64,000 bases of DNA from Rapana venosa (GCA_028751875.1 CM054162.1:7380456-7444455), one strand, 5' to 3'. Shown: positions 44,786-58,251, counted from the stretch's first letter. A program made the numbers and translations. Notes: generated by a model from the sequence alone, not told the origin.

Positions 44786-45079
44786 GAGGTAAAGGTAAAG
44801 GAGTCCCATAAACTATAAGGTTAGGGGAGCGAGGCGTCAGAGACCTCACTTCTCTAGGGCCAGCATATTGAGGGCGGCGCCCATCTCCTCTCCCTCGCTG
44901 CTTTACCTTCCCTGACCCTAAAGAGGGCAGGTACCCATTTACAGCTGGGTGAACTGGGGAGCTGTACTGAAGCCAAGGCGCGCAAACGGTCACCCATCCA
45001 ACTGGTAACCACGCTCCACGCTGCTTAACTTGGCTGGGGGAAAGCGAGTGCTCCGACCACTGAGCTATCCGTCCCCTTT
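44786..45079 (-). mobile_element. Chimeric tRNA/5S SINE, inverted
   Basis: Mirror of 37211-37506, well preserved, with the flanking tttttgcccata target-site duplication on both sides. Confidence 0.88.
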
Positions 45080-45829
45080 TTGCCCATATGACAGACAATA
45101 GTTGCTGTCTGAACGTTGGACCACGACGACGACGAAGCAGAGACATCAGTGAAGATTAAAAAAAACCAAAAGAAGTAAAACACGAACTTTCCCTGAGCTG
45201 GAGAAAGATAGGATATGTATCCATAATGGAATCAACCCATGCCTACAGTGTCACAGCATATATGGAAACATAAGACACAACTCGTTGGTCAAAACACGAA
45301 AGGTACATTTTTGAAAACGATATAATTTAACAATAAAGTGACGCACAGTTTGAAATATCAATACGTTAAAATTCATTCGGGAAAATTTTTTATTTTTTTT
45401 CTGTAGACCTAGAGAAATTCGAACAATTTCCCTAGTCGACTTATAGTTTCATTTTCCTTATAGTCCTAAATTGTAAACAGACACAAGGGATTGTGAACTC
45501 AAAGGAGAATACAAAGCAAAGCCCAAAAGGGTTTAAAAAAAATTTTTTTAGTCTCCCCTCAATGGATGATGATGATAATGATAAACACTCACATGAGTAT
45601 TTTTTTGTTTTGGTGGAAATCTTGACATTTTGATGGGAACCCCAAACGCCGGAACTGAACGGCGTGGCGGGGTCAAAACCGAAATCAAAAAACGCTTTTC
45701 GAAAACAAATAACAAAGTAAAACCCTTTTAAATCCATTTAGCAAAGACAGAAACACTTTTCCCAATTCTCTGTGCATCCTAAAATCTTTTTTTTCCTTAT
45801 TAAAATTTTTGGGATTTTCAAAACAATTC

Positions 45830-47010
45830 CTTGCCTCCCACCCAAGCCTCCCTGAATTTCCTCCTCTTTCGCCTTTTTTTTAGACAAAGTCCGCAAATAC
45901 GCTCCAGGGTCAGACTAAATTTCCCCACCCTGCCCCTTTCCCTGTCCCAGTTCCTGGCACTCCTCTCTTTCCCCTTCATCCCGGGGGGAAAAAAAATCCG
46001 AAAATTTCTGAAAAAAAGACTAAAAATCATGCGCCCTTGATCCCATCCCGTCCTGTTTTCTACAATGCCTTCCCAACTTGTCCTATTACACTAAAAATAA
46101 TAAATCATCCTTGTGTCAAAAATTTTCCAACTCAAAAACCGCAATGTCACCCTTACTGAAAAACCACCTCATCCCAACTCGAAGAATTATAGACCGTTCA
46201 AAACTTACCGTTGTCTAAAAGACTAAAAAAAGTTGTTCCAAACAGCCAAGGTCCCCCTTCATTCCAATGATCTCTTCCCCCCTTTTTCAATCTCCCTATC
46301 GCCCAACACGCACGAAAACCCTATCCACATTTTGGGTACACTTCTACTTGCTTCTGATGCGGGAAAATCTCCCCCTCACTCTCCCTTTACTTATCTTCAG
46401 CCTTTGAACTATGGTCATTTAATTCTTCTTTCTCGCCCCCAAAAAAGTTTGGGTTTTTTGGCACAGCCCCACCTGGTTTTTTTCAACCTCACAGACCGGT
46501 TCCCGAAAATTATTTAACAAAAAAGCAATAAAACCTCAAAAGGAATATGGAGTCCGCAGGGATCAGTCAAAAGCCCTAAAACTGAAGCCCTCTCTTAAAG
46601 TCCCCTATGCAACTTCCAAGCTTGTCAACTCCATTCTTTCACGTTTAATACTGTAATTTCTTTGGCTGGGCCCAAAAGCTTCTTCCACTCTCTTTAAAGC
46701 TTTCAAAAACCCGCAGCCGACTGGTCCTAAGAAAAAAAAATTGAACCATCCTCCTCTTTTCCCATCTCTTCACTGGCTGCCTGTCTCAAAAGAGGAGAAA
46801 GATCAATACCCTCTGTTTTGAAAGTCTCCACAAATCCACCCTTATCCTGTAAATTCTTCACCCGTAACTCCATCCCCTTCCCCCCGTTTAGCCAAAAATT
46901 TGTGCTTTCGAACACCCAATTCAAAAAAAACACTGTAGGCCCTCCTCTTTTTCCTGTTTTGGTCCATCCACCGGAAGACCTCCCCCTTTTCACTTGCCCC
47001 AAACCCCTTT
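45830..47010 (+). mobile_element. CR1/L2/Rex-type LINE, reverse-transcriptase fragment
   Basis: Protein-like pieces in successive frames: VFYNAFPTCPITLKIINHP (about 46060-46115), NYRPF (about 46188), GTLLLASDAGK (about 46340-46370), then HLILLSRPQKSLGFLAQP, LTDRFPKI and, after a break, EYGVPQGS (about 46540-46565). These follow the order of the palm/finger motifs of CR1/L2/Rex LINE reverse transcriptases (NYRP, then ASDAGK, LLSRLQ, LTDRFQ, YGVPQGSVLGP). The LHWLP-equivalent and C-terminal parts follow to about 47000. There are many frame breaks and C/A-run expansions. No full-length element. Confidence 0.75.
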
Positions 47011-47134
47011 ATTAACCTTAAAAACCTCACCTTTTCCTATTCGGCCCCTTTCCCCTTTTTTCTTTTCCAAAATTTCAAAAAACCCCTTTCCCCCTTTGTT
47101 TAACCCAAAAAAAAAGGAGAAAAAAAGTAAAAAA

Positions 47135-47410
47135 CTAAGAGTTTTTTTGAAATAAAAGAACCCCGGGAAAAGGGAGGAGCGAGAGAGGGGGAAAGAGAGT
47201 AGAGAGAGAGAGAGAGAGAGAGAGGAAGAGAGGATGTGGGTGGTGTGGTGTGTGGTGTGGGGCGGGGGCCGTGGTGTACGTGCGTGCGCGCGCAGGGGAT
47301 TTGAAATCTTGTTCTTTTTGTTTAAGGGAGTTGCATGCCGAAAATGTTTGAGTGCAACCTTCGATTTTTTTTTTTTTTTTTTTAACAGATTCAGGGCTAA
47401 AAAATTCCAT
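47135..47410. repeat. GA, GT and T tracts
   Basis: (ga)n at about 47175-47235, GT-rich 47237-47300, poly-T at 47367-47383. Confidence 0.85.
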
Positions 47411-48560
47411 ATATTATTTTTATTAATTTTATTTTATTTTTTAATTTTTTTTTTAAAATTTTGGGATAAAACTTTTTGTCTTGGGCCTATCATTTATATT
47501 TGAAAAATGCTATTTTCTTGTCCCAAAATTTCTTTACCGGATGTACGTACTCACACTATGAATATCACTTTATAACCCCCCCCCCCCACACACCACACAC
47601 ACCATTAAAAAATAAAATTATAAAATATTTTTATTATATATATTTATATAGGGGTTTTTTTTTGTTTTTAGAATTGTCTTTGTATCACTCTTTGATTTTA
47701 AAGCAGTATAAAATTTTATATATTTTTATTATATATATATATATAATTATATATTATATAAAAAATATATATATTTATTATTCTTTTGTTTATGGATACA
47801 AAAAAGTGTGTATGGCATGAGGTGTGCCATAGTGTGTTGTGGGGGTGTGGGGGAAAACAATTCGGGTTTTTGTGGAATTTTTTTTTTTAAAAACACATGT
47901 TGTGAATCAAGGGAATGAATGAGCTATAAACTTTGAAAAAATATATTCCCCCCTTTGTTTGTAAACAGGATAAAGATTATTAAGTCAATTAGGCAACAAA
48001 GTATATTGCTTATTATTTATTATTATTATTATTTTTATTATTTTAAAAAAGGGTAAGGAAAAAAAATGTAAGCGCATGCGCGTAAATGAATTAAAGAAAA
48101 AGCGCGCATGGCTGACCCCCCAAATGGTCTGTTTTCACTAGCCAAGGCCAACTGTAGATGCTGCTTGACTTCAGATTGCCAGATTTCATTCATTGGTGAT
48201 TGGGGGAGGAAAAGAATTCTTTCATTTCAATGCTTCATTTCAGCGAATGACTTAAAGGTTTGCAAGGTTTGAGTCATACTTAAGTTCGTGACTGCATGTT
48301 TTTTGAATCAGTAAACCATTTAGATCCAGACCAGATTGTGTACATCTCTACATGTAGAATAGGCTACAATTCAACTTACCATGGATACAAGAGTAAATTT
48401 GATACTGTCATACATTTTTTAAAACTAGTTAAGCAGAGTGTTAATCATAACTCAGATGTATTTACCTAGATTTAAATGTTTCCTCTTAGACTTGCAGGTT
48501 AGTGAGTAACATTGTAGGCATTCAAGGACCTGCCCTTAAATTCAAATCTTTTACTGTACA
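47411..48560. other. AT-rich sequence, nothing recognised
   Basis: AT microsatellites at 47630-47780 and 48005-48045. No coding signal. Confidence 0.5.
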
Positions 48561-49003
48561 TTCGGAATCAATTGTATTCAAAACTCTGCAGCTCGACTAG
48601 ATCTAGTCCTCAGAAAGAAAAAAATCTGAGCCCGTGCCAGAAAGTATAAGATCAGTACTCCCTGTTACAAATGTCTCCACAAAACAGCACCCTTCTACCT
48701 CAGTGAATGTCTTCACTTGTACACTCCTTCTCTTTCCCTTCGCTCTGCTGCAGATTCCTTGTGCTTAGAATACCTGGATTCAGCCAGTCCACCGTCGGCC
48801 GTCGCTCTTTCTCTGTTTCTGGTCCATGGATTTGGAATGGCCTCCCTATCTCTCTTCGCCAAAGGCCTTCTTGTGACACTTTTAAATCTGGCCTCAAGAC
48901 ATATTTGTTTCAAACCTAAGATTTTCCTCTCCTGTTTCATTTCATAGCTGTTCCTGCTTTTCAACAGCCAAAAATCCCATCACTCTGCCAAAGTGTATAA
49001 CCT

Positions 49004-49040
<37 letters not shown>

Positions 49041-49190
49041 GTGTGTACATTTGGACTTGTTAGAACTATTACTTGTTATTGGTTGCATGACTGTGTAAGA
49101 ATGAGTTGAGTGCAAGGGCTTTGATTTATCTGTGCAAGATACTGGGCTATATAAATTCCATTTCTTCTTCTTCTTCTTCTTTTTATTTTA
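48560..49190 (+). mobile_element. CR1/L2/Rex-type LINE, 3' end
   Basis: An open stretch reads LCCRFLVLRIPGFSQSTV, then GRRSFSVSGPWIWNGLPISL and FKSGLKTYLFQT (about 48760-48918). This is the conserved carboxy terminus of CR1/L2/Rex-type LINE polymerases. Upstream (48585-48720) shifted frames give remnants of -QNSAARL-, LRKKKSE and -LSECLHLYTPSLSL-. Downstream come (ct)n (49009-49037), a tail tattggttgcatgactgtgt and (ttc)n at about 49165-49182. It is a second, separate fragment from 45830-47010 because both contain the C-terminal region. Confidence 0.82.
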
Positions 49191-49302
49191 ATACCCTCCG
49201 TTTTTTAAATCATATACTTTTTGGGGTTCATTTTTAGTGGTTTTTAATTTATTTGTTTCAGCTCGAGAAATAATTACAAAGTACTATTGAAAATTTGTAC
49301 TT

Positions 49303-49412
49303 GTATTCCTATTTTTTAGGAGGTGATAGCCCTGATATGGTCTCTGTAGTCGGTGGAGTATTCCTATTTTTTAGGAAGTGATAGCCCTGATATGGTCTCT
49401 GTAGTCGGTGGA
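49303..49412 (+). repeat. Exact tandem duplication of a 55-bp unit
   Basis: Two adjacent units (49303-49357 and 49358-49412) start gtattcctattttttagga and end gtagtcggtgga; they differ at one position (ggagg versus ggaag). Confidence 0.95.
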
Positions 49413-49562
49413 GGTTTAGCCTAATCAACACGATTCATCAATTAGATTGCTATTTTTGCGTTCTCTTGTCGTATATATTATATTGCTAACTGGAAGAGTT
49501 AAAAAAATCAGGATGTAGACTAGGTGTGTTATATTGTTAGTTAGATTGAGCACGCGTGCGCG

Positions 49563-49588
49563 TAGGTGTGTGTGTGTGTGTGTGTGTG

Positions 49589-49620
<32 letters not shown>
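49563..49620 (+). repeat. GT microsatellite
   Basis: (gt)n with one ga interruption. Confidence 0.95.
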
Positions 49621-49622
<2 letters not shown>

Positions 49623-49974
49623 ACTAATGTGCATGCTTTTATGAAAAGTGAAAGCAGTAGTCTATACGCTTTACGTCTTAAAACATGAAAGCATTTTGAA
49701 AATAGCAAAAGTTCTTTCTCCTCTTTTCATTTTGAAATCGGCTTAGGCTTTTTTCTGAAAGACGTCTATTTTCTTTCTTTCCCCCCCCCATTTTTAAACA
49801 TTTCACCCATGAAACTGTAATGATTATCTGTGACGCATAACAATTCATGTGATCTGTGAAAGCCAATAAGTCACGTGAAGCTGAAATTGACAATCAAGCA
49901 CCACCACCACCACCTCTACTACTACTATTGCTGCTGCTGCTGCTGCTTCTGCTTGCTGCTACTACTACTACTAC

Positions 49975-50072
49975 TACTACTACTTATTATCACATCAAAC
50001 ACACACACACACACACACACCACACACACACACACACACACACTCTCTCTCTCTCACACACACATACACACT
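49975..50072 (+). repeat. Triplet, CA and CT microsatellites
   Basis: (ctg)n and (cta)n at 49925-49985, then (ca)n and (ct)n. Mirror of 19998-20185. Confidence 0.9.
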
Positions 50073-51460
50073 TACTTCATGGATTTTATTTTTTGCAGGG
50101 TTACTGTTGCTGAAATATCGGCCTATTTCAGCATAAGAAATGGATTCTACAAACTTTTTTCCAGTAAGTATACCCCAGTTTACGTTGGTTTAAATACAAT
50201 TACAAATTTAGAATATTCCAGCAGTTTTTAAGTCAGAAGATGATTCATGAATATAATCTAACAGCTTTACACCAAGGCCAACTTCGCAGAAGTACAATGG
50301 TCTGTGGATGAGTGGTTCCAAACTTCAGCTGGCGTGTGTACTTTCAATACAGGTCACACTCCACCTTAAACTTCAAGGTGAATTAGTATCTTCTGTAAAG
50401 TGCAAGTCAGAAAATGTTTTGCTGATTTTGAGAGATTCTTTAAAGGATGAAAAATGCACTGTTTCCTAGTTTTTTGAGATTTTGGACATAAAGCAATACC
50501 GGGTGGCCATGAGAAAGTTGGAAATTATCATCAAATGATTGCATGAGTCCTACAGCGTTGACCCAGCGCATGCATATTGCTAGCAGACGATTGAGGACTG
50601 AGTTGAGGGGGTACAGTGTTTGCTAAAAAACTGAAACCTACTAAATTTGCGCAAAATCGTGAGTTTTGAGGATAGTCTGTCAGAGAAAGTGGTTCATAGT
50701 TATTTCTGTGGATGCCTTAGTACGTTTGATATATGATGTATTCCTATGTGCAGGGACTAGATATAAAGAAGCACATGGGTGCTCATTCATTATCCTCTAA
50801 ATAAAAGACAAGAATTTGTCATTGTCATTGATATAAATGCAAGAGTAATATAGGAAAACAGACGGAAAAATAGCAAAATTTGAAGGTGGTGTGTAGCCTA
50901 GAGGCTGCCTTGGTGAATGTGGGTGGGTGGGAGTGGAGTCTTTTCAAGGGACACAGCAGTTATTTTATATTTTTATATTTTTAATATATTTTTATATATT
51001 TATTTATATAAAATATATATATTTTATAAAAGCAATGCGAAAGTTTTATTCATTATAGGCCTTGGCCCCTCATGAAGGGGGTGCGTTTATATAATAAATT
51101 CCCAAAAAATTGATAAGAAACTTTATAACAAAGAATAATAGTGCCATTTTTCTTTATAAACATTTTTTCCTTTCCTTGTTTTGAAAACCACCAAAGAAAT
51201 CACAAAAATTTTGAACCCCAGTTTTTGATACCCAATTTTTTTTTCCCTTTTTATCAAAATTTTTTAACATTGTATCTTTTTTTGGAAAACCGGAAAACCA
51301 AAACAACCACGGGGGGAATTAAATAATGGAAGCCATTTTTGATAAAAGAAGGGGTTTTAAGCCCCAGAAAAAGGCAAAAAATGAATTTTTTAAGGAGAGA
51401 GTAGAGAAAAGGAGAGGAGAGAAGGGGGAAAAAGGAGAGAGAGAGTAAAGAGAGAGAGAT

Positions 51461-51712
51461 GTAAAGGTGCCCCTAACCGAAAGTCATAGGGGGCAAGGCA
51501 GAGACCTCATTCTCTGGGCCGCATATTGAGGGGGCGCCCCTCCTCTCCCTTTCCCCCTTTTCCTTTCCTGACCCTAAAGGGGCGGGGTACCTATTTACAC
51601 CTGGTGAACTGGGGGGAAGCGCAAACGGTCACCCATCCAACAGAACCCACGCTCGACGTGCTTAACTTGGGGGGAAAGCGAGTGTTTCCCGACCACTAAC
51701 TTCCCGTCCCCT
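51461..51712 (-). mobile_element. Chimeric tRNA/5S SINE in copy C
   Basis: Mirror of 17786-18056. acccatccaacagaacccac and cgctcgacgtgcttaac are still readable. Confidence 0.75.
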
Positions 51713-53161
51713 CGATAGAAAAAGGGATAGATAATAGATAAATTGGGGAACCACCCGCCAGGCGCAGTTTTTGGGCCCCTTGGGTTACGGACGGGAAGGG
51801 TCCGGGTTCGTCCCAAAAAGAGTATAGGGTTTTTTCGGACCCCGGGCCGGCTCCTCCCCCAGAGTGAGTGTGCTGTGGCTCAGGGGGAAGACTGGGACCC
51901 ACAGTCGAGCTTCATCCATTAACGGATGCATTTTTGAGAGTTTTTGCAAAAATTTTTCCGCCCAAACAGCAGTGCTTTATCTCTCGGGCCCCGGGTTTGG
52001 GACCCGGGATTTTTTGGGATTAGAAAGCGTAGAGTACAACCCTGCAAGTGTTCAAAGCTAGCATTTCCCACGCGTCATTACGTCATCCTCTTTGTCATTG
52101 ATCATTGCATTATAAAAAAAAAAATTTGGGCCCGATTGGGTGGCCCCGAATTCTCTGGTTCGGGGTGGCCTCAGATTGGGTTTTCCCCAACACTTCTGTG
52201 CCGGGGTGAGTTTGTGTCAAACCCTTTTGGGGGTTGGAGGTTCGGGGGGGCGGTCGTTGGGGGGGACGTTGTTGTGGTTGCCCCCTGGGGGGGAAACTCA
52301 TCAGTTGGCCCCGCGACTGAGCTAATACCGTCGTTGTAGGGGGCTTATGGGGGGTGCCCTGGTATGTTAGTCAAAAACGGGCCCCACTGAACACCCCCAA
52401 AGGCCCAGCGCAGTGCGGGCCCTCTGGCTGGGGGCCCCACGGGGGCCCTTGATAGGGGGGTCCTGTGGACTTCCGCCCCTGAGGATGAGACATAACAAAT
52501 CGGGGTGTGGTTTGGCGGGGAGATTGGAAATGAGCCCCCGGGGGAACAGTAGGAGGGGGGTTCTCAGAAGTGGGGCAGAAAAAAAAAAAAAAAAAAAAAA
52601 ATTTGATTTGGATAGGGGGTTGGGGTGGTGTGTGTGTGGTTTGGGGTTTTTGTGTGTGTGGTGGTGTGTGGGGTGTGTATTTTTACATTTTTCACCGCAT
52701 TAAATGTTCATAGGGAAAAACGACGATCTATCCACAAACAACCACCAGTACTTAACATGATAGTTAAACAAATTTTGGTGTCCCCCCATCCCCCCCCTCC
52801 CCGTCCTTTTCCTTCTTGCCGTCTCCCTTTCTCACTTTGTCTCTTTCTCCCCTTTCCCTTCTTTCTTGTGTGGGGTTGTGTTTTGCTCTCTGTCTTCTTT
52901 TGCCTTCTCTGTCATCTGTCTCTGCTTTTTTGTCTGCTGTCGTCTCTCTCTTTTCTCTCTCTGTGACACAAAAACTCCCCCGGCCACTAGCACAATCCTA
53001 AACAACCAACAAAACAACAAAATAAACCCATACAACCTTGCTTTTGTTATTAGAAAACGGACCTTAAATTTGATGGGTCAGGTTAATTTTAATGGTAAAA
53101 AAAAAGCGAAACACCCCACGTATTTTTAAAACTGACATAGTCAGGTGTTTTTTTGTTTCAA

Positions 53162-53298
53162 AAAAAGTACATTTTAGCAATGGGGAACGGGGAAGTTATT
53201 GAGATTTCTCTCCAAAGAAAATACAAGAACATTGTGACTTGGAGAAAACTGCGTTTAAAAAATTTTGCGCCTGAACTATAAAATGATGCTAAAGTTTG
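53162..53298 (+). pseudogene. PRDM9: Degraded PRDM9-like KRAB exon, copy C
   Basis: It follows a ttttttgtttca acceptor remnant and ends TTTG-gtaagt. Fragments equivalent to YKNIVTWRKL- and LNY-MML remain (gaactataaaatgatgct). Frame is lost at A/T-run expansions, and the acceptor AG is written as AA. Confidence 0.75.
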
Positions 53299-54870
53299 GT
53301 AAGTTAAAATCGGTCAAGTGTGCGGAAAGTAATGCGTGATATAAAAAAAATGACTTCAGTGTTGGAGACATGGGAAATAAAGTTGTGCAACAAAAAAGTG
53401 TAAAAAAAAATGGTTTTTGTTTTTTTTTTTTTAAAAAATTTTTTTTGGGGTCAAACTTGGTGGTACCTATCCCAAAATTTATATCAAATAAACTTTTTGT
53501 ATCCCGCTTGGCTAGTTTACTTTGTTTTAACATACCCTTTCAATTTAAACAACAGCTTTTTTTTTCCTTCTTCATTTTTTACTGATCAAAACCAAAAACG
53601 AAGCCGAAATGGGATACCCAGACTTGCGGCCCCTTATGATAGCGAACGCTTTTCGCTCATGTGAAGACAATATTTTGCTGTCTGAAAGTTCGACAAAGAA
53701 GATTTCTATGTATGGAATCTTGTACCTTTTGAAAATATTTTTTTTGGTTGAATGGTTTTTTTTCTGTTTCTTTTAATTTTTTACTGCACGCATCTCTGTG
53801 AGCTGCTACAGTCCGTCCCCCAGCCTCACCTACACAGCTTAGTCATTTTTGAAAAAACACACACCTCTCTCCTACTTGCTCAATGCTGATGTTGTGCCGC
53901 CTAGTTTTGAAAAAAGGGGCCCCTTTTGCTTCATTTGGATCCTTAAATGATTTCAGTTTTTGTATGTTGTACAAGTGATCTATACGCTGAAATCTTCTCT
54001 TCAAAAAAAAAAACCCACTCTAAGCTGTAAGGCGATTAAAAACCCTGTCTACCCCCTTTTTCCCTATCAGACTGAAAATTTTGAGACTTCAACATATATT
54101 TAAATTAAAAACGGAAGCGGTGCTTAATTCTTACTTGTTTTAGGCCGTGAAATTTTTGGGGAAAATTTTCAGCACATTAAGTGCGCATAATTGATTCAAG
54201 GTAAACTAAAATCTACACATTTCTTTGCATCCTTTTCTTGTAATCATAAGCAGTGAAATTAAAAAATAGCTATGCTCCGCTAGGAGCTAAAAGGGACTAA
54301 AGAAGAAGAAAAGAAGTGTGTGTGGTGTGTTTTGTTTTGGGGTTTTGTGTGGTGTGTGGTTTTGTGGTGTTGTGTTGTGTGTTTTTGGGGTGAGTTTTCC
54401 TAGGTTTACTAAATAGGGTTTTTCCTGTTTTTTCCCCTGTCTTTGGGGCTAAAATTTTTCGGTTGCAATTTGGCTCGTTTCTTATTGGGGAGTTGACGCG
54501 TTTTTGCTATTCAAAAACAGTTATGGCAATATTGATTTATGGTTAGTCCACATTTTCTTCACAATTTTTAGGTATAAAAAAAATTTGTTAGCGAAAAAAG
54601 AGAAAGTCTTCCACTTTTTTTGTGACTTTGTTATCTTAATTTCCAATTTTAAACAGTTTTTTGTAATTAAAAATGAACCCCCGGAATTTTTGGTTGGTGG
54701 TTTTTGTTTTTTTTTTTGTTTTGGTTTTTTTTTAAAGGGGGGCTTTTTGGTTTTTGGTTGGTTTGTGTTGGTGTGTGGTGTGTTTGTTGTTGGGGGGTGT
54801 GTGTGTTGTGTGGGGGGTGGGTATTTTGTGGTGTGTGTGTGGGTGTTGGGGTTTTTGTACCAGGTTTCCA

Positions 54871-54983
54871 GTCTAAACCCTTTATGAAGCCCAACTGGGG
54901 CGACCTAGACAGTCGGTGAACGACCCCCTTGAGCCGATTTGAGAGGAGGGGGGCCAGGGCAAAACGTAAGCGGGTTGACGGAA
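54871..54983 (+). pseudogene. PRDM9: Degraded PRDM9-like SSXRD exon, copy C
   Basis: After accaggtttccag, the sequence still carries tttatgaagcccaactgggg and agacagtcggtgaacgac, the FMKPNWG-type core, but the DEEW region reads gagaggaggggggcc and is lost. Confidence 0.75.
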
Positions 54984-57169
54984 TGGACGAAAATTTGATT
55001 TTTCTTGGCCCGGCCCCAAAAAGCTGTGTCAGTTATTGATGTCGGTAATTGCAGGGCCTACACAAAATGGTTATGTTGTAAAAAAAGTTTTGTTAGACGC
55101 CTTAACCATGACAAACTCTTTAAAATAACAACCGCCTCTCCTTTAAAGATGAAAAAAAAATTGAGGTCGGAGTATGGTGCCTGTAGGCGAGGTCTTTAAA
55201 AAGATCAACACGCAAACTCTCATCCGTGTACTTTCCCATCTCACGTGATTCCCAGGTGGGGTGAAATGAGCAAGTTAGCTGTTGGGTGACCCCCAGGAGA
55301 AAGTGGGGGCGCACAAAGCTTTTTTTTTTTTTCCCAAAGTACATTAACTTTTTTGACAAAATTTTTGGGGGTTAAGGGAAAGGGAGTTAATTTAAGTTTT
55401 ACTTCTTCAGCAAAAGGGGGTTTAAGCTAAAGCAAAACGAAGCGAAGGGTGGGTCGGAAAAAGTTTTTCGTAGTTTTTTCTTCTTTATTTTAAATTTATT
55501 AACTTGTGCATGACAAAAGCAAAAACCCTTTTGGTGGAATGAGAGAAAAGCCTTTGTTTACTGCTGTTTTCTGCCTTTTGAAATGCTTGGCTAGATATTA
55601 ATCATTTATCAGACCCCGATGTAGTCTATACCCATTCGGTGTGGTGTTGGAGAGTATCTTTAAATTGGAAGATTGAAATTTGGGGAGTATAAGTGTGAAG
55701 ATTTCCTACCAGAAATTGGGGGAAATAAGTGTGAAGATTTCCCTTTTGTCAAAAATGCCAGAGCTTGGCTCCCGGACAGAAAAACAAGGGAGGGGGGTAG
55801 GGACGGGGAGATCAATTTTTCTGGTATTTTTTTACATTTTAATATAATTACAGCATTTGGGGCATCAGGGAGTCAGCCTCATTTCTGCAATGATTAGTAT
55901 AGACACTTAATCAGGAAATAGGCTTGGAGGAAATATTTGATACTTTCATACTTCATAAAATCTTCTCGATAAAATCGTAATTAGGCAGTGGAATTACATA
56001 AAAATTATCCATAATTATAAGTTTCTTAAGTTGAGCATTCTAGCTTTTTTCAGGCGGCCTAGTTCTAAGCTTAAAACATAGCTTCGGAGCTAGAGCCCCG
56101 AAGTTCACCGATGGTGAGATTTTTGCGTCGACGTGGGTCTTTTTCCCACCGTGAGGTACCGCATTCCGACTTTGGGGTGAGCTAAAGGGACCCAGCGCCC
56201 CGCGCTTTTTTTAAAAAGTTGGCATCCCTTCTTTTCTGGCACCCCCGGGGCCCCCTGTTCCCAGAGGCAAAACTGGGTTTTTAAAGTGTGTGCAAAAAAT
56301 GCTCTGCTGCGTTTTTGCACAGGGATTTTTGGTTTATAGTCTCATCTGCGGAAAATTTTGGGGAGTAAGTCAGTCGTACTGGTTTTAACTCCAGGGGGGA
56401 AAAAATCCCTTCGAACGGGTTTCCTCGGTGGTGCTTTAAAGCCCGGGGCCAAACAGATCTCCCCAGGTCAACATCCATAACTATAGGGGGCAGCTATTCC
56501 CCCCACCCCCCAACCCCCCCAAAAAAAAAACCACCCAAAAAAAACCAAAACAAACCCCCCCAAAAAAAAAAAAAAAAACAAAACCAACAACTTAACAAAA
56601 ACCAAATCCCAAACAAAAAACCCCCAAATGAAATGGTTTTTGCGCTTTAACACCATGCTTTTCACCACAGTTTCGAAGCTGTGTTTAAAGTCTCAGGCAG
56701 CCCTTTTAGAAGAATGCAGTGAAATGATTTGTGAATCAATCGGGAGGGCGTTCAAATCCTTTTAAGCTTTCGTCTTTGCTTTTTCTCTCTCTCTGTTTTT
56801 TTGTTTATGTGCCTTGTAATGTTTCTCTTTCTTCTCTCTCTCTCTTTTCTCTCTTTCCCCTTTTCTCTCCTCCTCTTTTCTTCTCTCTCTCTCTCCTCTC
56901 TCCTGAAAAACCCTTTTTTTATTTTAAAAAGTTGTGATCTATTGGCCTCCCCATCATGGGTTGCTTTATCACGTGGAAGTAATGTTTGATTTGGGTTATT
57001 TTTTATTGTTTGTTTTTTTCTTTCATTCCCGGTTTTTTTTTTTATGTTTACTTGCGCTTTGATTTTTTTTGCTTTTCAAGTTCAGCGCAATTTAAAAATT
57101 TCCTCTTTTTTATTTATTATTACTATTTCTTTTTAAAAAAATTTTTAAAACCTTTTTTTTCTGTATCAG

Positions 57170-57229
57170 GGCCAAAGCCGGCGTCCGCAATTTCGCCTCC
57201 TCAGCAACGTCACGCGCACGGCAATTACG
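57170..57229 (+). pseudogene. PRDM9: Degraded PRDM9-like linker exon, copy C
   Basis: Acceptor ctgtatcag, then ggccaaagccggcgtccgca and so on to ATTACG-gtgg. It is shorter than B (60 versus 68 nt). Confidence 0.65.
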
Positions 57230-57559
57230 GTGGTTTTGTTGTGTGTGTGTGTGTGTGTGTGGTTTTGTGTGTGTGTGTGTTTTGTGTGTGTGTGTGTTTT
57301 CGCGCGCGCGCGGGTTGTGTGTGAATTGAATACACACCGCGTATTCCCAAAGATCTTGCTATTTAAAAATAGGTTTTATTCCTCGGTTCAAAAGGGTTTG
57401 TTCTTTTCTTCTTTGTTTCAAAAAAAATAATTACTACATTGTTTCGTTGGGCTTAAAATAGCCATACTCAGTATTGACTTTTTTGGCACTTTTTTTTGTC
57501 TTGGTTTTTAATTGCTTAAACTTTTCACATTTTGTGCCCAATAAACATAAGAAAACCCT

Positions 57560-58204
57560 TTTTGTGGGAAAAGGGGGAAAAAAAAAAAAAAAGTTGGTTT
57601 GGGCCCTTTTTCCCCCTTTTCCCCCCCTTTAAAAAAACCCCCTTCCCCTTTTTTTTTTGGGTTTTGTGTTTAAAAAAACCCCCAAAACCCCCCCCCTTTT
57701 TTTCCCCCTTTTTTTTTTTTCCAAACCGTTTTTTTTAAAAAATTCCCCTTTTTTTTAAAAGGGTCAAGGGGGGTGGGGGGGTTTTTTTTTTTGGTGGGCA
57801 AGGTTTGGGGTTAGATTTCCAAAAAAAAAAATTTTAGGTTTTTCCTTTTTTTTTTTAAAATTCTTTTTAAAAAAAACCCCTTTTTTTATAAAAACCTGCG
57901 GAAAATTTTTGAAAAATTTTTGGGGAAAAAAAATTTTTTTTTTGAAATTTTTTGGGGGGAAAAAAAGGTTTTTGGGTTTTTTTTTTTTTTTTTTAAAAAT
58001 ATTAAAAAAATTAAAATTTTTTTTAAAATTTTTTTTTTTTTTTTTTCGTTTTTTTTTGGGGGGAAAAAGGGGGGGAACCCAACCGGGGACTTTCCCCGGG
58101 GGGGGTTTTAAGGGGTTTCCGGGTTTTTTTTAAAAATTGGTGAGGAAATTTTTGTTTTGGGGGTTTTTTGAAAAAAAAAAAGGGGGGGGGCCGGGGTTTT
58201 CCCC

Positions 58205-58251
<47 letters not shown>

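Larger units (their letters stand above)
42080..45860. repeat. Right arm of the inverted repeat, degraded
   Basis: Reverse-complement match to 36400-39913, with stretched homopolymers and unreadable patches (43740-44280 replaces the SINE at 38030-38457). Degradation is patchy: 44500-45340 is nearly clean. Confidence 0.85.
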
